64,000 nucleotides of DNA from Roseiarcus sp963813195 (GTDB lineage Bacteria; Pseudomonadota; Alphaproteobacteria; Rhizobiales; Beijerinckiaceae), in the NCBI GenBank assembly GCA_963813195.1, contig CAWEYC010000043.1, positions 87,119 through 151,118 of the forward strand, written 5' to 3'. Within the stretch, counting starts at the first letter, position 1. Each line of letters starts with the position of its first letter. This document shows positions 18,236 to 27,058 of the stretch, one piece after another. The notes beneath the pieces were generated by a model that did no database searches, was not told the DNA's origin, and saw only the letters and a list, made by a program, of their open reading frames with translations. The position numbers and the translations under genes were made by a program.

Positions 18236-20029
18236 ATGCCAATTCGCCGTCTCGACCCGCTGCTGATCGACCGCATCGCCGCCGGCGAAGTCGTCGAGCG
18301 GCCGGCGGCGGCGATCAAGGAACTGGTCGAGAACGCGCTCGACGCCGGCGCGACGCGTATCGATGTCGCCGTCGAGGCGGGCGGCCGGGGGCTGATCCGC
18401 GTCAGCGACGACGGCGTCGGCATGGGTCCCGACGATCTCGCGCTCTGCGTCGAGCGCCACGCGACCTCGAAGCTTGCCGATGGCGATCTCACCGCGATCG
18501 CGACGCTCGGCTTTCGCGGCGAGGCCTTGCCCTCGATCGCCTCCGTTTCGCGCCTAGAAATCCGCACCCGCGCGCGCAGCGCGGACACGGCGTTCGAGAT
18601 GCGCGTCGAGGACGGCGTCAAGGGCGCGGTTCGCCCCTCCGCGCATCCCAGCGGCACGCGCGTCGAGGCGCGCGATCTCTTCGCGGCGACGCCGGCGCGG
18701 CTGAAATTCCTGAAAAGCGATCGCGGCGAAGCGCAGGCCTGCGCCGACGTGGTGCGCCGCCTCGCGCTCGCCAATCCGCAGACGCGCTTTTCCTTCGCCA
18801 GCGAAATCGGCGCCCCGTTCGATTGGCCGGCCTGCGGCGCGGGCGAGGCGGGCGAGCGCGAGCGTCTGCGCCAGGCGCTCGGCGAGGATTTCATCGCCAA
18901 CGCGCTGCGCATCGACGCCGCCCGCGAGGGCGTGCGGCTGACTGGCTATGTCGGACTGCCGACCCTCAACAAGCCCAACGCGCTGTCGCAATATTTCTAC
19001 GTCAACGGGCGCGCCGCGCGCGACAAGCTGCTCGCCGGCGCCCTGCGGGCGGCCTATCTCGACTATCTCCCGCACGGCCGCCACGCCGCCGCGGCGCTGT
19101 TCGTCGCCTGCGATCCGCGCGAGGTCGACGTCAACGTCCATCCCGCCAAGGCGGAGGTGCGCTTTCGCGATTCGGGCCTGGTGCGCGGCCTCATCGTCGG
19201 CGCGGTCAAGCAGGCGTTGGAGGCGGCGCTGCATCGGGCGACGACGACCGGCGGCGCGAACACGCTCGCCGCGATGCGCGCGCCCGCAATGGCGGGCGGC
19301 GGCGCCGCAGGCGTGGGATTGGCGCGCTTCGCCCGCTGCGCCAGCGGACGCCCAGCGTTTCGCCGAACCGGCGCAGGCCTGGCTCGGCGATTTCGCGCCC
19401 GCCGCCAACGCGAGCGCCGGGGCCGCGCCGCCTTCCGGCGCCGACCTCGCCGCGCCGCTCGGCGCCGCGCGCGCCCAGGTTCACGACGCCTACATCGTCG
19501 CCCAGACGCGCGACGGCATGGTGATCGTCGATCAGCACGCGGCCCACGAGCGCATCGTCTACGAGAAGCTGAAGCGCCAGCGCGAGCGAACGGCGTCGCG
19601 CGGCAGATCTTGCTGAGCCCCCTCGTCGTCGATCTCGAGCCGCGCGCCGCTTCGGCGCTGATCGAGCGCGCCGACGAACTGGAAAAGCTCGGCCTCGTCG
19701 TCGAAGACTTCGGCCCCGGCGCGGCGCTGCTGCGCGAAGCGCCGGCGCTGCTCGACGGCGCCGACATGGCCGCCCTCGTCCGCGATCTCGCCGAGGATCT
19801 CGCCGCCGAGGACGGCACGCCGACCCTGGAGCGCCGCCTCGACCACCGCCTCGCGACGATCGCCTGCCATCATTCCGTCCGCTCGGGCCGCAAGCTGAAG
19901 CCTGAGGAGATGAATGCGCTGTTGCGCGAAATGGAGGCGACCCCCGGCGCCGGACAATGCAACCATGGCCGACCGACCTACGTCGAACTGAAGCTGGCGG
20001 ACATCGAGCGACTGTTCGGGCGAAGATAG
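18236..20029 (+). CDS. mutL: DNA mismatch repair protein MutL (two compensating frameshifts)
   Basis: The N-terminal GHKL ATPase region is intact: IDRIAAGEVVERPAAAIKEL, ENALDAGA, DDGVGM and GFRGEALPSI. The C-terminal dimerisation domain has the endonuclease metal motif DQHAAHERIVYE and a final GQCNHGRP motif, so this is the nicking type of MutL. An extra base near 19337 (GCCC before GCTG) and a missing base near 19590 put residues between them in another frame; both sides are conserved, so these are probably sequence errors. About 598 residues. Confidence 0.88.
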   Translation: MPIRRLDPLLIDRIAAGEVVERPAAAIKELVENALDAGATRIDVAVEAGGRGLIRVSDDGVGMGPDDLALCVERHATSKLADGDLTAIATLGFRGEALPSIASVSRLEIRTRARSADTAFEMRVEDGVKGAVRPSAHPSGTRVEARDLFAATPARLKFLKSDRGEAQACADVVRRLALANPQTRFSFASEIGAPFDWPACGAGEAGERERLRQALGEDFIANALRIDAAREGVRLTGYVGLPTLNKPNALSQYFYVNGRAARDKLLAGALRAAYLDYLPHGRHAAAALFVACDPREVDVNVHPAKAEVRFRDSGLVRGLIVGAVKQALEAALHRATTTGGANTLAAMRAPAMAGGGAAGVGLARFARCASGRPAFRRTGAGLARRFRARRQRERRGRAAFRRRPRRAARRRARPGSRRLHRRPDARRHGDRRSARGPRAHRLREAEAPARANGVARQILLSPLVVDLEPRAASALIERADELEKLGLVVEDFGPGAALLREAPALLDGADMAALVRDLAEDLAAEDGTPTLERRLDHRLATIACHHSVRSGRKLKPEEMNALLREMEATPGAGQCNHGRPTYVELKLADIERLFGRR

Positions 20030-20337
20030 GGGCGGCAATATAGCCCTCTGAAATTGCGTGATCGTCATGGCCGGGCTCGTCCTGCCGTGACACGGCGTAG
20101 GCAGTGCCGCTTTTCTGCGCGTCGGCGCTGATTTCAGCGGCTTACAGGTCGATTTTCTTCCGTGCCGTGGCGGCCCACGGCAGGAGTGGCGACGGATGCA
20201 TGTACAACATACAGATATTGTATTTAACGCCCGGGCCAACCACTCTGACCGCCAATTCGTTCACCCAAGTCGACTCGCGCCCCTCGGCATCGGTCCCCCT
20301 ACCGTGTACACCCATCTTCGACCCAAGGAGCCGAACC
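20030..20337 (+). other. Intergenic region before the ammonia-lyase gene, with inverted repeat
   Basis: This 308-bp space holds no convincing gene. It contains a partial arm of the GCCGGG-type dispersed repeat near 20063-20077 and, at 20209-20223, an AT-rich inverted repeat with 5-bp arms ATACA and TGTAT around GATAT. That site lies about 115 bp before the next start codon and stands out against the GC-rich background, so it may be an operator or promoter element. Confidence 0.5.
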
Positions 20338-21309
20338 ATGACCCCGCTCGCCATCTCGTTCGACGACGTCCAGCGCGCCGCCGCGCGCATCGCCGGGGTC
20401 GCCCATCGGACGCCGGTGATGACCTCGTCCGCCGCCAATGAGATGACCGGCGCTCAGCTCTTTTTCAAATGCGAGAACTTCCAGCGGACGGGCGCTTTCA
20501 AGTTCCGCGGCGCCTACAATGCGGTCTCGCAGCTTACGACGGAGCAGCGCACCAAGGGAGTCGTGGCGTTTTCTTCGGGCAATCACGCCCAGGCGATCGC
20601 CCTGTCGGCCCGTCTCCTCAGCGTCAAGGCGGTCATCGTGATGCCGACCGACGCGCCCGCCGCCAAATTGGCGGCGACCCGCGGTTATGGCGGCGAAGTC
20701 GTTCTCTACGACCGTTACAGCGAGGATCGCGAAGCGATCGGCCGGCGCCTGGCGGAGACACGCGGCCTGACCCTGATCCCGCCCTACGACCACCCGCACG
20801 TGATGGCGGGACAGGGAACGGCCGCGCTGGAGCTGATCGAAGACGATGGACCGTTCGATCTGCTGGTCGCGCCGCTCGGCGGCGGCGGCTTGCTCTCGGG
20901 CTGTGCGACCGCCGTCAAGGCGATGTTGCCGCAATGCTCGATCATCGGCGTCGAACCGGCGGCGGGCGACGACGGGCGGCGCAGTCTGCGAAGCGGCGCG
21001 ATCGTCCATATCGAGACGCCCGCGACGATCGCCGATGGCGCTCAAACCCAACATCTCGGCAGTTTCACTTTTCCGGTGCTGCGGCGCTGTGTCGACGACG
21101 TTCTGACGGTCAGCGACGCCGAACTGGTCGAGGCGATGGGTTTCTTCGCCAGCCGCATGAAAATCGTGGTCGAGCCGACGGCATGTCTCGCGGCCGCGGC
21201 CGTGTTCGGCGGGGCGCTCGATCTGCGCGGCAAGCGCGTCGGGATCATCCTGTCGGGAGGCAACGTCGACCTGGCGCGATTCGCGTCGTTGATTCAGCCA
21301 GCGGCGTAA
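20338..21309 (+). CDS. PLP-dependent serine/threonine dehydratase or hydroxyaspartate ammonia-lyase
   Basis: A 323-residue fold-type II PLP enzyme. The PLP-lysine motif KFRGAYNA (in GAFKFRGAYN, about residue 57) and the phosphate-binding GGGGLLSG (about residue 182) are clear. There is no C-terminal ACT domain, so it is the catabolic short form, like serine racemase or threo-3-hydroxyaspartate ammonia-lyase, rather than biosynthetic IlvA. The start is set by AAGGAG at 20325-20330. Exact substrate cannot be told from the sequence. Confidence 0.88.
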   Translation: MTPLAISFDDVQRAAARIAGVAHRTPVMTSSAANEMTGAQLFFKCENFQRTGAFKFRGAYNAVSQLTTEQRTKGVVAFSSGNHAQAIALSARLLSVKAVIVMPTDAPAAKLAATRGYGGEVVLYDRYSEDREAIGRRLAETRGLTLIPPYDHPHVMAGQGTAALELIEDDGPFDLLVAPLGGGGLLSGCATAVKAMLPQCSIIGVEPAAGDDGRRSLRSGAIVHIETPATIADGAQTQHLGSFTFPVLRRCVDDVLTVSDAELVEAMGFFASRMKIVVEPTACLAAAAVFGGALDLRGKRVGIILSGGNVDLARFASLIQPAA

Positions 21310-21317
21310 CGCGCGAC

Positions 21318-21408
21318 GCCCTCATCCGGCCCTGCGGGCCACCTTCTCCCGCAAGCGGGAGAAGGGGCCGCCCCCTCCCGCTTGCGGGAGAGGGCCGGGG
21401 TGAGGGCC
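21318..21408. repeat. Dispersed palindromic repeat element, second copy
   Basis: A compound palindrome with CCCTCATCCGGC and a facing GCCGGGGTGAGGG at the ends and two CTCCCGCnnGCGGGAG-type cores inside. It shares blocks with the element at 6783-6920. It lies between the convergent ammonia-lyase and sugar-binding-protein genes and could also act as a bidirectional terminator. Confidence 0.7.
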
Positions 21409-21431
21409 TCGGCGCGACGCGCTACATCAGC

Positions 21432-22448
21432 TCAGCTTCCGCCGCCGACGCAGGTGTCGGCGGTCTTCGGCGTGCAGACGTCGAGGCCGGTATAGGTGGG
21501 GTCGGCCGGCGGCGCCTTGCCGTCCTTGATGTCTTTCAGGAAATACATCGCCTTATAGCCCATCTCGAACGGCCGCTGGCCGACCTGGCCGGACGAGAGG
21601 CCTTTCTTCATCAGTTCGATCTGCACCGGCAGCGTGTCGGCGACGACCAGGGCGAGTTCGCCGGAAGCGATCTTGTCCTTGAACTTGGACGCGACCTTCT
21701 CGTAGGCGTCGGGCAGGAACTGCGGGAAGCCGCCGGTCGGCGTGAAGGCGTCGAGATTGGGATATTTGCCGAGAATGTCCTCCATCTGCTGCACCGCGAC
21801 GCTGAAATCGTCGTTGGTGTAGAGCGGGCAGCCGTCGGCCTCTTTCCAGCCGTTCTGGCCGGTGAGGCGCACGCCGGGCGATTGGGCGCTCTTGGCGCCG
21901 GCAAGGGTGTCGCGGATGCCCTGCATGCGCTCGTTGTGGTTCGCCGCGGCGGCGCCGCCCGACTGGATGCAGATGGTCCCGCCATGCGGCTTGATCTGCA
22001 TGACGAGCTTGGCGATGTTGACGCCGATGTCGTAATTGTGGGTGCCGACGTAGGCGACGCGCAAGGCCTTGTCCTTGGGCAGCAGATCGGAATCCCAGGT
22101 GAGCACCGGGATCTTGGAGGGCGCCGCGCCCTGCAGCGCGTTGGCTATCGCCGGCGCGTTAGCGGCCGAGACCGCGATGCCGTCGACCTTCTTGGTGATG
22201 AGATCGGCGACGATCTGCGCTTGTTCGTCGCCGCCGCCGTGCTCGCCGGGCCCGATGTAGAGGCACTTCACGGCGCCGGCCAATTCCTTCTCGGCCTTCT
22301 TGCACCCCGCCAGCGCCTGATCGAAGAACGGGTTGTTGGTGTTTTTCGGCACGAGTGCGAAGGTATAGGCATCGGCGGCCGACGCGCCCGACATCGCCGC
22401 AAGAAGCGCGCCGCCTGCGACGGCGCTCGCCAACAGTACTTTCAGCAT
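21432..22448 (-). CDS. Sugar ABC transporter, periplasmic substrate-binding protein (FrcB-like)
   Basis: A 338-residue secreted protein: signal peptide of about 24 residues ending GASA, then a ribose-type periplasmic binding protein beginning YTFALVPKNTNNPFFDQALAGCKKAEKEL. It belongs to the LacI/ribose-binding superfamily and should deliver a sugar to the permease encoded upstream. Last of three genes read ATPase, permease, binding protein. The layout resembles the rhizobial fructose transporter FrcBCA; the sugar itself is not certain. Confidence 0.88.
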   Translation of the reverse strand: MLKVLLASAVAGGALLAAMSGASAADAYTFALVPKNTNNPFFDQALAGCKKAEKELAGAVKCLYIGPGEHGGGDEQAQIVADLITKKVDGIAVSAANAPAIANALQGAAPSKIPVLTWDSDLLPKDKALRVAYVGTHNYDIGVNIAKLVMQIKPHGGTICIQSGGAAAANHNERMQGIRDTLAGAKSAQSPGVRLTGQNGWKEADGCPLYTNDDFSVAVQQMEDILGKYPNLDAFTPTGGFPQFLPDAYEKVASKFKDKIASGELALVVADTLPVQIELMKKGLSSGQVGQRPFEMGYKAMYFLKDIKDGKAPPADPTYTGLDVCTPKTADTCVGGGS

Positions 22449-22484
22449 GCTCTCCTCCCCTGATGCGCGAAGCCGATGAAGCGG

Positions 22485-23528
22485 CTATTCGCGTTTGGCT
22501 CCCCGGATCTTGCCGAGGTAGACGGCGGCGATCAGGAACAGTCCGACGAATGTTCCCTGCCAATTGGAATCGACGCCCGCCATCAGGAGGGCATTGCGGA
22601 TGACATAGATGAGCGCCGCGCCGACGAGGGCGCCATAGGCGCTCGCCTCGCCGCCCATCAAACTCGCGCCGCCGATCACCGCCGCGGAAATGGCGAGCAG
22701 TTCATAGGATTGGCCGAGCGCGTTGATCGCCGAACCCGACCAGCCGACATTGAGGATCGCGGCGAAGGCGGCGGCCAGGCCGGACAGCACGTAGACCTGC
22801 ACCTTGATCCGCTTGACCGGCACGCCGGTCAGCAGCGCCGCCTGCTCGTTGCCGCCGATCGCCATGACATGACGACCCCAGCCGGTCATTTTGTAGACCA
22901 CGGCGAGAAGCGCCGTGCACACGATGAGGAACAGGAGGGGATAGGAGAGCTGGAATGTTCCCCCGATGTCGAGCGCCCCGTTGCCGAGCTTCTTGAAGGT
23001 CGGACCGCCGCTGCCGAACTGATAGAGCATGCGGTTGCCGGACAACACGACGGCGCAGGAGCGCGCGATCGACAACATGCCGAGCGTGGTCACGAAGGGC
23101 GAGAGACCGACGTAGGCGACGAAGTATCCGTTGACGAGGCCGACCACTCCACCCGCCGCGAGGCCGACCGCCACCGCCGCCCACCAGGGGTAATTGGCCT
23201 CCAGGGTCAGCCCGGCCGCGACGGCGGTCAACCCCATGATCGAGCCGACCGAGAGATCGATGCCGCCGGTCGCGATCACCGCGGTCATGCCGAGCGCCAT
23301 GATGCCGATGAAGGAGAAATTGCGCGTGATGTTGTAGAAGTTCTCGGACGACAGGAAGGATGCCGGCTGCAGATAGCCCATGACGACGCAGATGATCAGC
23401 AGCGTCACGGTGACCCAGAACGATTGCGCGCCGAGTAGCCGCTGGGCGGCCGTCTGCTGGCGCACGTCGAGAACGGATTCGATCGACACATTGGCGTTGG
23501 GCTGGGGATTGGCGACGTTGGCTGACAT
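22485..23528 (-). CDS. Sugar ABC transporter permease (RbsC/FrcC-like)
   Basis: A 347-residue inner-membrane permease with about nine to ten hydrophobic segments. The family signature region around ATGGIDLSVGSIMGLTAVAAG and the later GGASLMGGEASAYGALVGA are typical of CUT2 sugar permeases. It lies 9 bp after the ATPase gene and 36 bp before the binding-protein gene, on one operon. Confidence 0.92.
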   Translation of the reverse strand: MSANVANPQPNANVSIESVLDVRQQTAAQRLLGAQSFWVTVTLLIICVVMGYLQPASFLSSENFYNITRNFSFIGIMALGMTAVIATGGIDLSVGSIMGLTAVAAGLTLEANYPWWAAVAVGLAAGGVVGLVNGYFVAYVGLSPFVTTLGMLSIARSCAVVLSGNRMLYQFGSGGPTFKKLGNGALDIGGTFQLSYPLLFLIVCTALLAVVYKMTGWGRHVMAIGGNEQAALLTGVPVKRIKVQVYVLSGLAAAFAAILNVGWSGSAINALGQSYELLAISAAVIGGASLMGGEASAYGALVGAALIYVIRNALLMAGVDSNWQGTFVGLFLIAAVYLGKIRGAKRE

Positions 23529-23537
23529 GCCGAACTC

Positions 23538-24284
23538 CTAGGCCGCGTGGATCGCTCCCGTAATCAGCCCCGTCACTTCCTCGGGGCTTGTCGCCTTGAT
23601 CGACTTGTCAGCGACCTTGCGGCCGCGCCGCATCACCATCACGCGGTCGCTGACGGCGAATACGTCGGGCATGCGATGGCTGATCAGGATGATCGCCATG
23701 CCGGAGTCCTTGAGGCGATGGATGAGATCGAGCACTTCGGCGACCTGACGGACCGAGATCGCGGCGGTCGGCTCGTCCATCAGCACCATCCGCGCCTGAG
23801 AAAGCCGCGTGCGGGCGATCGCCACAGCCTGCCTTTGCCCGCCGGACATCTGGCGCACGAGGTCGCGCGACCGGGTCTCGGATTTCAGTTCGGTGAACAG
23901 CTCGCCGGCGCGGCGCGCCATCGCCGCATGGTCCAGCCAACGCAACGGCCCTGCGCCCTTCTTGATCTCCCGGCCGAGGAAGACGTTGGCCGCCGCCGAC
24001 AGATTGTTGCAGAGGGCGAGGTCCTGGTAGACGACCTCGACGCCCTTCTCGCGGGCTTCGACTGGTTTGGAGAAATGGACCGCTTCGCCGCCGATGCGGA
24101 TCTCGCCGTGGGTCGGCGGAAAATTGCCGGCGATGACCTTGACGAGGGTCGACTTGCCGGCGCCGTTGTCGCCCATCAGGCCGAGCACTTCGCCCGACTC
24201 GAGCGACAGGTCCACCTCATTTAGCGCGTGAATCGCTCCAAAATATTTTGAGACGCCCTGCAGTTCAAGGATCGGCAATGCCAT
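23538..24284 (-). CDS. Sugar ABC transporter ATPase, single-domain (FrcA-like)
   Basis: A 248-residue ATPase with Walker A GDNGAGKST (about residues 38-46), signature MSGGQRQAVAIA (about 146-157) and Walker B MVLMDEPTA. CUT2 ATPases are usually about 500 residues with two fused domains; this one has a single domain, as in FrcA of Sinorhizobium, so it should work as a homodimer. First gene of the operon. Confidence 0.92.
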   Translation of the reverse strand: MALPILELQGVSKYFGAIHALNEVDLSLESGEVLGLMGDNGAGKSTLVKVIAGNFPPTHGEIRIGGEAVHFSKPVEAREKGVEVVYQDLALCNNLSAAANVFLGREIKKGAGPLRWLDHAAMARRAGELFTELKSETRSRDLVRQMSGGQRQAVAIARTRLSQARMVLMDEPTAAISVRQVAEVLDLIHRLKDSGMAIILISHRMPDVFAVSDRVMVMRRGRKVADKSIKATSPEEVTGLITGAIHAA

Positions 24285-24556
24285 GCCTCCTCCCCTGAGC
24301 CCCGACGGGGTGCAGCGCGCCCGCCGGTTTCCTCCGGCTAGTCCCTCCGCGCTGACATTTCACTGTCCCTCAGATTGCGACGACAGGCAAGCAAAAAGCA
24401 TCACCAAGCGCTCAGGGGCGTTCACTGGCGAAATCCTGTGCGCGTCCGCGCTCTCTGGCTGAGACGCCGCGTGCGCCAGCCTCGACGCCGCGGCCGCTTC
24501 CTGATAGCCGTTCGCGACGGGCGGACGGCGAAGCGCTCGCCATCAGAGAGGGTTCG

Positions 24557-25378
24557 ATGTCGGATTGGCCGCAATCCCTTGTCCTGGTTGGGGCGGGCAA
24601 AATGGGCGAGGCGATGCTGCGGGGGTGGCTCGCCGCCGGCCTCGAGCCGAAGCGCGTGGCGATCCTCGAGCCTAAGCCCTCGCCGTCGATCCTCGAGCTC
24701 GCGACCCGGCTGGCGATGCGGCTAAATCCCCCGCTGGCCGCGCTTCGACCGCCCGAAGTCCTCTTTCTCGCGATCAAGCCGCAGACGCTCGATGCAGCGG
24801 CGCCCGACATCGCGCCGCTCGCGGGCGCGCACACGCTCGTCCTGTCGATCCTGGCGGGAAAGCGGATCGCCGATCTCCACGCGCGCCTGCCGGGGGCCGG
24901 CGCCTTCGTGCGAGTCATGTCGAACACGCCCGCGGCGGTCGGGCGCGGCGCCTCGGCGGCCTTCGCGACGCCATCGGCGGATGCGCGCCAGCGCGAATGG
25001 GCGCAGAGCCTGATGGGCGCGGTCGGCGCCTTCGATTGGGTCGCCGACGAGGCGCTGATCGATGCGGTGACCGCGATCTCCGGCTCCGGCCCCGCCTATG
25101 TCTTCGCGCTGGTCGAGGCGCTGGCGCAAGCCGGCGAAACGATCGGACTGCCCGCCCCGCTCGCGATGAAGCTGGCGCGCGCCACGATCGAGGGCGCGGG
25201 CGAGTTGCTGCATTGCGATCCCGCGGTCCCGGCGGGCAAACTGCGTGAGAACGTCACTTCGCCGGGCGGCACCACCGCCGCGGCGCTCGCGGTGCTGCGC
25301 GCGCCCGGCGGGCTCGCCGAGCTGATGACGCGCGCCGCCGCGGCCGCTTATCAGCGGGCCGGCGAACTCGCGGGCTGA
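24557..25378 (+). CDS. proC: Pyrroline-5-carboxylate reductase ProC
   Basis: A 273-residue NAD(P)H-dependent enzyme making proline from pyrroline-5-carboxylate. The N-terminal VLVGAGKMGEAMLRGWL is the Rossmann loop; the C-terminal signature ENVTSPGGTTAAAL is intact. Length is typical. The 272 bp before it show no gene. It converges with the SDR gene, 7 bp apart. Confidence 0.94.
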   Translation: MSDWPQSLVLVGAGKMGEAMLRGWLAAGLEPKRVAILEPKPSPSILELATRLAMRLNPPLAALRPPEVLFLAIKPQTLDAAAPDIAPLAGAHTLVLSILAGKRIADLHARLPGAGAFVRVMSNTPAAVGRGASAAFATPSADARQREWAQSLMGAVGAFDWVADEALIDAVTAISGSGPAYVFALVEALAQAGETIGLPAPLAMKLARATIEGAGELLHCDPAVPAGKLRENVTSPGGTTAAALAVLRAPGGLAELMTRAAAAAYQRAGELAG

Positions 25379-25385
25379 CGCCGCG

Positions 25386-26108
25386 CTAGGCGGCAAGGCG
25401 CAGGCCGCCGTCGCAGACCAGCACGTGCCCGGTGACGAAGCCATCGGCGACGAGGAACGCAATCGCTTTGGCGATGTCGTCGGCGGTTCCGACGCGGCCG
25501 ACCGGCGTCCTGCCGGCGAAATTCGCGAAGGCGCCCTGGCGCTGCTCGGCGTCCATGAAATTCCACCACGCCGTATCGACGACGCCCGGCGACACCACGT
25601 TGACGCGCAAGGGGCGCAGCTCCGCGGCGAGGATCGGGGCGACTACGCTGAGCGCGCCGTTGGCGGCGGCGAGACCGGCCGTTCCCGGCGCCGCCATCTG
25701 GGCGGAGACCGCAGCGATGAAGGTGATCGAACCGTCCTTGCGGATCGTCGGCAGCGCCGTCTGCGCGCAGAAGAGATGCGGCCACACCTTCTCTTCGAAG
25801 CCACGCCGCACGTCGGCGAGATCGAGCGTCGCGAACGGGCCGAAGCCACGCCCGCTCCCCAAGGCGAGGACGAGATGATCGAAGGCGCCGATCGCTGCGA
25901 AGAATTCGCGCACCTGGTCCGCATCCGCGCCATCGAGCGGCAAGACTTCGACCCTGTCGTCGAGGGCTTCTCGCGCGGCAGCGATGCGCTCCCGGCTGCG
26001 ACCAGCGACGGTCACTTTCAAACCATCGGCCGCCAGCCGCTGCGCCGCTGCGAGGCCGATGCCCGACGTTCCGCCGATGATGACGGCGTGTTCCCTTGCG
26101 TTGTTCAT
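25386..26108 (-). CDS. Short-chain dehydrogenase/reductase (SDR)
   Basis: A 240-residue SDR: VIIGGTSGIGLAAAQRL is the cofactor loop with an Arg (GRSRER) that suggests NADPH. The usual YxxxK catalytic pair is not visible: the region after FIAAVSAQMAAPG reads TAGLAAANGALS, so Tyr and Lys are replaced. This occurs in a divergent SDR subgroup and makes classical activity doubtful. It lies 20 bp after a second SDR gene, in one operon. Confidence 0.75.
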   Translation of the reverse strand: MNNAREHAVIIGGTSGIGLAAAQRLAADGLKVTVAGRSRERIAAAREALDDRVEVLPLDGADADQVREFFAAIGAFDHLVLALGSGRGFGPFATLDLADVRRGFEEKVWPHLFCAQTALPTIRKDGSITFIAAVSAQMAAPGTAGLAAANGALSVVAPILAAELRPLRVNVVSPGVVDTAWWNFMDAEQRQGAFANFAGRTPVGRVGTADDIAKAIAFLVADGFVTGHVLVCDGGLRLAA

Positions 26109-26128
26109 GTTCCAGCTCCTTTGATGGG

Positions 26129-26959
26129 TCAGTCGGGAAACGGGAGGTCGACGAGTTCAAGGCTGAGCGCGCGCAATCGCTGGCGCGCCCTCGGGTCGTC
26201 AGCCTGCGGGTTGGCTCGCGATTCCTCGAGGCCGTCGAAATAGAGGCCGCTGCGGCCTTCGAGCGCGGGCGAAGTCGCGAGATTGAGGATCGCCCGCGCG
26301 CCCTCTTCGACCGTGCTCCAGGGCTTCACCCCGGCCTCGCGGACCATTGTCGTCGCCATATAGGTCGCCGGATGCAGGCAATTGACGGTGACGCCTGTTC
26401 CCTCGAGGCTTTGCGCGAGATCGAACGTGAACAGGATCTGCGCCAGCTTGCTCTGCATGTAGGCCCGCCCGCCCGAATAGCCGCGCGTCAGCATGACGTC
26501 GTCGAAGTCGATCGCCTGCTGACCGGCCGAGGCGACGTTGACGATGCGGGCCGGCGCGCTCGCGCGCAGCAACGGCAGCAGCCGCAACGTCAGTGCGAAG
26601 CCCGCGAGGTAATTGACGGCGAGGCGCAGCTCGTGGCCCGCCGCGTTGGTCTGCCTCGCCGCGCCGCGGCCGCCCGAGCCGATCCCGGCGTTGTTGACGA
26701 GCAGGTCGAGCCGGGCGGCCGAGCCCAATACGGTTTCTGCCAGCGAACGCACCTCGGCGAGATCGGCAAGATCCGCGGCGATGAAACGGGCGCGTCCGCC
26801 GCCGGCCTCGATTTCGGCGACCAATCCTCGACCGCGGTCGCCGTCGCGGCCGTGGACGATGACCTCCGCGCCGTCTTCGGCGAGCGAGCGCGCGACCATG
26901 CGCCCGACGCCGTCGGTCGATCCGGTCACCAGCGCGATCTTGCCTGCGAGATTGCCCAT
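26129..26959 (-). CDS. Short-chain dehydrogenase/reductase (SDR), retinol-dehydrogenase-like
   Basis: A 276-residue SDR starting MGNLAGKIALVTGSTDGVGR, with LLVNNAGIG and a catalytic YMQSK (Tyr/Lys) after VNVASAGQQ. The long form and the substrate-loop region resemble retinol-dehydrogenase/WW-domain-oxidoreductase-like bacterial SDRs. The start at 26959 follows a GAGGGCCGAGATG context. It is first in the two-SDR operon and divergent from the MmyB-type regulator at 27059, its probable regulator. Confidence 0.85.
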   Translation of the reverse strand: MGNLAGKIALVTGSTDGVGRMVARSLAEDGAEVIVHGRDGDRGRGLVAEIEAGGGRARFIAADLADLAEVRSLAETVLGSAARLDLLVNNAGIGSGGRGAARQTNAAGHELRLAVNYLAGFALTLRLLPLLRASAPARIVNVASAGQQAIDFDDVMLTRGYSGGRAYMQSKLAQILFTFDLAQSLEGTGVTVNCLHPATYMATTMVREAGVKPWSTVEEGARAILNLATSPALEGRSGLYFDGLEESRANPQADDPRARQRLRALSLELVDLPFPD

Positions 26960-27033
26960 CTCGGCCCTCCATTGCCTGTCCCGCCCAGAGATGGAGCCTC
27001 GGCGCGTGCGCAAACAGTTCCAATTTTATCCTG

Positions 27034-27043
27034 GTATTGATAC
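27034..27043. promoter_or_regulatory. Candidate operator palindrome between SDR operon and regulator
   Basis: The 10-bp inverted repeat GTATTGATAC lies in an AT-rich pocket of the 99-bp divergent space. A TATAAT box at 27047-27052 follows it, only 7 nt before the regulator ATG. The placement fits a site for the regulator to control itself and the SDR pair. Confidence 0.4.
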
Positions 27044-27058
27044 TGCTATAATGCCGCC

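Noticed and set aside
20469..22463. A 664-codon frame crossing the ammonia-lyase and binding-protein genes
   Set aside because: It spans two convergent real genes and a repeat; no domain is recognisable.
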